DNA of 64,000 nt from positions 1 through 64,000 of the forward strand of contig NZ_UWFN01000285.1 in the NCBI RefSeq assembly GCF_900602065.1, written 5' to 3'. Below the pieces are notes generated by a model. That model was not told where the DNA came from. It worked only from the letters and a program-made list of their open reading frames with translations, and did no database searches. The position numbers and the translations under genes are program-made. The stretch is from Pseudomonas viridiflava. Lineage in GTDB: Bacteria; Pseudomonadota; Gammaproteobacteria; Pseudomonadales; Pseudomonadaceae. Below, piece by piece: positions 60,578 to 64,000 of the stretch; position 1 is the stretch's first letter, and every line of letters starts with the position of its first letter.

Positions 60578-61576
60578 GTGAACAAACTTTTCGCCGCTTC
60601 GTTACTGGCCGCTGGCCTGGCTTTCGGCAGCGCGGCTCAGGCCGCCCCGACCTTGCTCAACGTGTCGTATGACGTCATGCGTGACTTCTACAAGGACTAC
60701 AACGCTGCGTTCCAGAAGCACTGGCAAGCCGAGCACAAAGAAAACATCACTGTGCAGATGTCATTTGGTGGCTCCAGCAAACAAGCGCGCTCGGTCATCG
60801 ACGGACTGCCTGCTGACGTCATCACCATGAATATGGCCACCGACATCAATGCCCTGGCCGACAATGGCGAGCTGGTTCCCAAAAACTGGGTGACCCGCCT
60901 GCCGAACAACAGCGCACCGTTCACCTCGGCCACCGTGTTCATCGTCCGCAAAGGTAACCCAAAAGCGTTGAAAGACTGGCCCGACCTGATCAAGGACGGC
61001 GTGGAAGTCATCGTGCCAAACCCGAAAACCTCGGGTAACGGCCGCTACACCTACCTCTCGGCATGGGGCTACACCCTGAAAAACGGCGGTGACGAAGCCG
61101 CTGCCAAGCAGTTCGTGGGTAACCTGTTCAAACACGTACCGGTTCTGGACACGGGCGGCCGTGGCGCAACCACGACCTTCATGACCAACCAGATCGGCGA
61201 CGTACTGATCACCTTTGAAAACGAAGCAGAAATGATCGCCCGCGAGTTCGGCCGTGATCAATTCGAAGTGGTCTACCCGAGCGTGTCCGCAGAAGCCGAA
61301 CCGCCAGTGAGCGTTGTCGATAAAGTCGTCGACAAGAAGAACAGCCGCGCGGCCGCTGAGGAATACCTGAAATACCTGTGGTCCCCGGAAGGTCAGGAAA
61401 TCGCCGCCAACAACTACCTGCGTCCACGCGACCCAGCGGTATTGGCGAAATACACTGATCGCTTTCCGAAGGTCGACTTTCTCTCTGTAGAGAAGACCTT
61501 TGGTGACTGGCGCACCGTGCAGAAAACCCACTTCAATGACGGTGGGGTGTTTGATCAGATTTATCCGGGCAAGTGA
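60578..61576 (+). CDS. sbp: Sulfate/thiosulfate-binding periplasmic protein
   Basis: 332 residues from GTG 60578 (AAAGGA upstream), with a signal peptide ending Ala-Gln-Ala. The family N terminus Leu-Leu-Asn-Val-Ser-Tyr-Asp, Ser-Phe-Gly-Gly-Ser-Ser-Lys-Gln-Ala-Arg and the Asn-Pro-Lys-Thr-Ser-Gly-Asn-Gly-Arg-Tyr segment are present. It delivers sulfate to the CysUWA-type ABC importer, whose other genes are not next to it. It is closed by a strong terminator. Confidence 0.95.
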   Translation: MNKLFAASLLAAGLAFGSAAQAAPTLLNVSYDVMRDFYKDYNAAFQKHWQAEHKENITVQMSFGGSSKQARSVIDGLPADVITMNMATDINALADNGELVPKNWVTRLPNNSAPFTSATVFIVRKGNPKALKDWPDLIKDGVEVIVPNPKTSGNGRYTYLSAWGYTLKNGGDEAAAKQFVGNLFKHVPVLDTGGRGATTTFMTNQIGDVLITFENEAEMIAREFGRDQFEVVYPSVSAEAEPPVSVVDKVVDKKNSRAAAEEYLKYLWSPEGQEIAANNYLRPRDPAVLAKYTDRFPKVDFLSVEKTFGDWRTVQKTHFNDGGVFDQIYPGK

Positions 61577-61595
61577 TTTATCTGAATTGAACTGA

Positions 61596-61626
61596 AAACG
61601 GCGACTTTGAGGTCGCCGTTTTTTTG
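61596..61626 (+). terminator. Rho-independent terminator after sbp
   Basis: An 11-base stem (61596-61606 with 61613-61623) is followed by a run of T to 61626, 20 bases after the sbp stop. Confidence 0.92.
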
Positions 61627-61702
61627 TCTGAAGAAACACAACCGCACGGTAGGAGCGCGACTTGTGTCCACAACACACCGCTGTCGCGAAGCATACATAG
61701 GA

Positions 61703-61777
61703 CCTGTAGGAGCTGCCGAAGGCTGCGATCGCGGTGTACCAGGAGAAATGCTTCGCAGCCTTCGGCAGCTCCTACAG
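61703..61777. repeat. REP pair, GTAGGAGCTGCCGAAGGCTG family (copy 7)
   Basis: Exact inverted arms with a 23-base spacer in the gap between sbp and the convergent lipoprotein gene. Confidence 0.9.
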
Positions 61778-61940
61778 AAAATGCATTTCAATCCAGTATT
61801 TTGCTGTTGTTTGATGAGAACGCGCTTGCCCGCGATTCGGTCAGTCAGCCGCTGAATTTATTGCCTGCACTTGCGCCTCGACACAGATCGGCCCCTGCAA
61901 GGACTGTGCATCCGTTCCCTACAGGAGCCGTTTTGATAGC

Positions 61941-62345
61941 TCAATTCCCGAACTGTTTCCCCAACCCAGCTGGAACACCACTGGAATCGGTTTCCTGCCA
62001 AGGACCATTGCGGCTCGTTGACCAGGTCCAGCCGTTGTTCCAGCGGTAATAGGTGCGCTGGCGGTAGAAGGTGTCTGTCTCATCGTCCAGCACATGTACA
62101 CCCAAGCGTGCGTCCCAGTGGCTGTTGCCCCCCGGTGGCGGGGCGAAGTTGCTGGAGGTCTTTGGACCTGCGGCGGGGGCTTTCGGGACCGGCGTGGGTG
62201 TTGGCGTGCTCGGTGTACCCGGCTGCGACTTGCCCGGCAACGTCGGGATCGGCTCCTGACTGCGCGGGCCGGTGGGCTGAACCGCACAGGCGCTCAAGCC
62301 CATAACCAGACCCAACAAGGTAATACGTGCGGCTGCGCGATACAT
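61941..62345 (-). CDS. Lipoprotein with proline-rich linker
   Basis: 134 residues. The signal peptide ends Leu-Ser-Ala-Cys (Cys20). A Pro/Thr/Ser-rich linker (about 25-65) leads to a small Trp/Tyr-rich C-terminal domain (about 75-130; Tyr-Tyr-Arg-Trp-Asn-Asn-Gly-Trp-Thr-Trp). Its start is 11 bases below the ccmI stop, so it is probably co-transcribed. I do not recognise a family. Confidence 0.8.
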   Translation of the reverse strand: MYRAAARITLLGLVMGLSACAVQPTGPRSQEPIPTLPGKSQPGTPSTPTPTPVPKAPAAGPKTSSNFAPPPGGNSHWDARLGVHVLDDETDTFYRQRTYYRWNNGWTWSTSRNGPWQETDSSGVPAGLGKQFGN

Positions 62346-62356
62346 AGGCGTGCTCT

Positions 62357-63562
62357 CTACTGATCTGGGCTGTCGATGGTCAGCGCCTGCAAGGCCTTAG
62401 TGTTACTGGCCAGAGGCTTGCTGCGGCCGATCCACTCGCCGGTGGTCGGCTGACCTGCGCGGGATATCCGCGCCACGAGTTGGACTTCCGGAAAGTTCGA
62501 CAGTTTCAGTTGCGGCATCATGGCGTCGGCATCGCCCAATGCGACTTCAGCAGGCAAGTCAGCGACCGTCACCCGTTTCACCGCCAGAGGCGCAGGAGGC
62601 CCGCCGACTGCGCGAGCAAAGATGAATACGCTATCGCCCGGCGCTACTTTAGCCTTGAGATCAGCGGCCAGATCCACGCGCACCTTGATCAATGCTGCCT
62701 TGTTGCTAGCTGCAGCAGGCTGGTCCGTGTCGGCAGCGCTTTCGCCAAGTTTTTCACTGGCCCGAGCGATACCACCTTCCAGCGCTTGCCGGGATGGATC
62801 TTGCGGCGGCAGCACGGCCAACAGACGCTTCCAGTAATCTACCGCTTGCTGATAATGCTGGCTTTCAAAAGCAGCAATCCCCAACAGGCCGAGGCTGGTG
62901 ACTTCCTTCGGGTCAGCCTGCAGCGCTTCGTTAGTCAGTGCCTGCACCTGCGGGCTGAACTTCTTGCCACCGGCGAAGTACAGCGCCTGCGCCCACTGGC
63001 CGAGCAACTCAGCCTGACGACCCGCCAGCGCAACTGCACGCTCGAACATTGCAGCGGCATCAGCCGGGCGATCCTGAGCCATGTAGGTGCGAGCCAGAAA
63101 GTACAGGCCTTCAGCAGAGTCCGGTTGGGCTTTGACGGCGCGTTCCAGACGGTTGGTCATCTCGGCAATCGAGCCGGGTGGCTGCGCGAATTCGCGGGTC
63201 AACTCGACCTTGTCACTGGCACCAAAGTGCAGATACAGACCAATACCCATCAACGGTACCAGCAATGCGGCGAGCAGAGGCAAGGTCTTGCCCAGGCGGG
63301 ACGTACGCAGCGGTTCAGCGCCCTCGGTGTCGGCCAGCAACTCACGAGCAGCTTCAGCACGGCCACTGTCCATCTGCGCGGAGGACAGCACGCCCTCCTC
63401 CTGCTGGCCTTGCAGTTCAGCAACTCGCTCCTGATACAGGGCAACGTTGAGCGCGGTGCGGTCTTCTTCGCTTTGCGCGCGACGGCCACGCAGTACAGGA
63501 ATCAGCAGGAAACTCATGGCCACCAGCAACAGCAGGCCGGCAGCTAGCCAGAAATCAATCAT
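62357..63562 (-). CDS. ccmI: Cytochrome c maturation protein CcmI (CycH)
   Basis: 401 residues. Two N-terminal membrane helices (about 5-25 and 94-112) flank a cytoplasmic loop with a coiled segment; the periplasmic part has TPR repeats (about 145-260) and a C-terminal domain with Val-Phe-Ile-Phe-Ala-Arg and Gly-Gly-Pro-Pro-Ala-Pro-Leu-Ala. CcmI presents apocytochrome c to the haem lyase CcmFH. Its ATG overlaps the ccmH stop by 4 bases. Confidence 0.94.
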   Translation of the reverse strand: MIDFWLAAGLLLLVAMSFLLIPVLRGRRAQSEEDRTALNVALYQERVAELQGQQEEGVLSSAQMDSGRAEAARELLADTEGAEPLRTSRLGKTLPLLAALLVPLMGIGLYLHFGASDKVELTREFAQPPGSIAEMTNRLERAVKAQPDSAEGLYFLARTYMAQDRPADAAAMFERAVALAGRQAELLGQWAQALYFAGGKKFSPQVQALTNEALQADPKEVTSLGLLGIAAFESQHYQQAVDYWKRLLAVLPPQDPSRQALEGGIARASEKLGESAADTDQPAAASNKAALIKVRVDLAADLKAKVAPGDSVFIFARAVGGPPAPLAVKRVTVADLPAEVALGDADAMMPQLKLSNFPEVQLVARISRAGQPTTGEWIGRSKPLASNTKALQALTIDSPDQ

Positions 63563-64000
63563 TCGCGGTTTTTATCCAGCAGATTTGCGAGGCGCTGACG
63601 CTCCTCGTCGGAAAGCACATCGTTTTCCTCGCGGCTCTGGCCACGACGACGCACGACAATCACACCAATCACGACCATGCCGCCCACCAAAAGCACGGCA
63701 GGGCCAAACCACAGCAGCCAGGTTTTGGCAGTCAGCGCAGGCTTGTAGCGGACGAAATCGCCGTAACGATCGACCATGAAGTCGATGATCTGCTGATTGG
63801 TCCGCCCTTCGCCAAGCATGCGAAAAATCTCTTTGCGCAAGTCAGCAGCGATGGGCGCATTGGAGTCGGCAATGTCCTGGTTCTGGCACTTGGGGCAGCG
63901 CAGCTCTTTGGTCAACTCGGCGTAACGCGCACGCTCGGCGTCGTCACGAAACTCGTAGGCGTCGATCGCTGCATGCGCCACGCTGGCAAGACCGAGGCTT
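63559..64000 (-). CDS. ccmH: Cytochrome c maturation protein CcmH (5' end outside window)
   Basis: The frame is open to the right edge, so the signal-peptide start is missing; about 146 residues are seen. The redox motif Leu-Arg-Cys-Pro-Lys-Cys-Gln-Asn-Gln reduces the haem-binding cysteines of apocytochrome c. One membrane helix lies near the C terminus (about residues 92-112 of the visible part). It overlaps ccmI by 4 bases and belongs to the ccm operon that continues to the right. Confidence 0.94.
   Translation of the reverse strand, partial: SLGLASVAHAAIDAYEFRDDAERARYAELTKELRCPKCQNQDIADSNAPIAADLRKEIFRMLGEGRTNQQIIDFMVDRYGDFVRYKPALTAKTWLLWFGPAVLLVGGMVVIGVIVVRRRGQSREENDVLSDEERQRLANLLDKNRE

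Larger units (their letters stand above)
61577..61940. other. 364-base gap with terminator and REP pair
   Basis: Beyond the terminator (61596-61626) and the REP pair (61703-61777), a partial palindrome GTAGGAGCGCGACTTGT begins near 61650. No gene is present. Confidence 0.5.

Noticed and set aside
23372..61777. CRISPR array
   Set aside because: The repeated sequences are dispersed inverted REP pairs separated by kilobases, not direct repeats with regular spacers, and no cas gene is present.

Overview
The window is chromosomal DNA of a Pseudomonas, most likely from the fluorescens/syringae side of the genus. The evidence is gene content (Pseudomonas-type DUF3509, DUF808, DUF6543-like toxin, MksB-independent SMC next to zipA-ligA), a familiar order (aroC, MFS, mtnB, mtnD, mtnC; folE near Smr; xdh/guaD/uraH/puuE beside smc-zipA-ligA), moderately high GC, and two families of Pseudomonas REP-like palindromes scattered after stop codons. 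No rRNA, tRNA, insertion sequence, prophage or CRISPR array was seen.

Layout. 1-3012: a lipoprotein cut by the left edge and a class-3 lipase, read as a probable type VI secretion lipase effector with its immunity lipoprotein. 3087-6237: small membrane protein, ZIP metal transporter, ankyrin protein, DUF3509 protein. 6433-7155: LuxR-type orphan regulator. 7416-11634 (minus): aroC, an MFS carrier and three methionine-salvage genes. 11778-18946: esterase, a tail-anchored GNAT-like protein, prmB, an isochorismatase-fold protein lacking the usual cysteine, Smr nuclease, a HigBA toxin-antitoxin module, folE and a glutaredoxin. 18968-30002: LprI-like protein, GST, aminotransferase with divergent MarR, BenE carrier, an HBM-type chemoreceptor, LD-carboxypeptidase, an oxidoreductase and a zinc peptidase. 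30332-38122 (minus): ligA, zipA, smc and an FCD GntR regulator.

38396-55276 is the most coherent part: a complete aerobic purine route. GuaD makes xanthine, XdhAB (with XdhC) makes urate, PuuD oxidises it, UraH and UraD give allantoin, PuuE and Alc open it, AllA releases glyoxylate and urea, and an outer-membrane Tsx/OmpK channel would admit nucleosides. A 1358-residue DUF6543/dermonecrotic-toxin-like gene is embedded between guaD and uraH. Control regions contain -24/-12 (sigma-54-like) elements before puuE and tsx, a perfect palindrome before the GntR gene, and a palindrome before tsx resembling the RutR site; a RutR-like TetR gene lies at 56671.

55375-64000: a small unknown gene, DUF808 membrane protein, the RutR-like regulator, a Cache chemoreceptor with a good FliA (sigma-28) promoter, a voltage-gated-type potassium channel with a zinc ribbon, sulfate-binding protein, a lipoprotein, and ccmI/ccmH, the latter cut by the right edge.

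All functional calls are from reading the translations; no database search was run.
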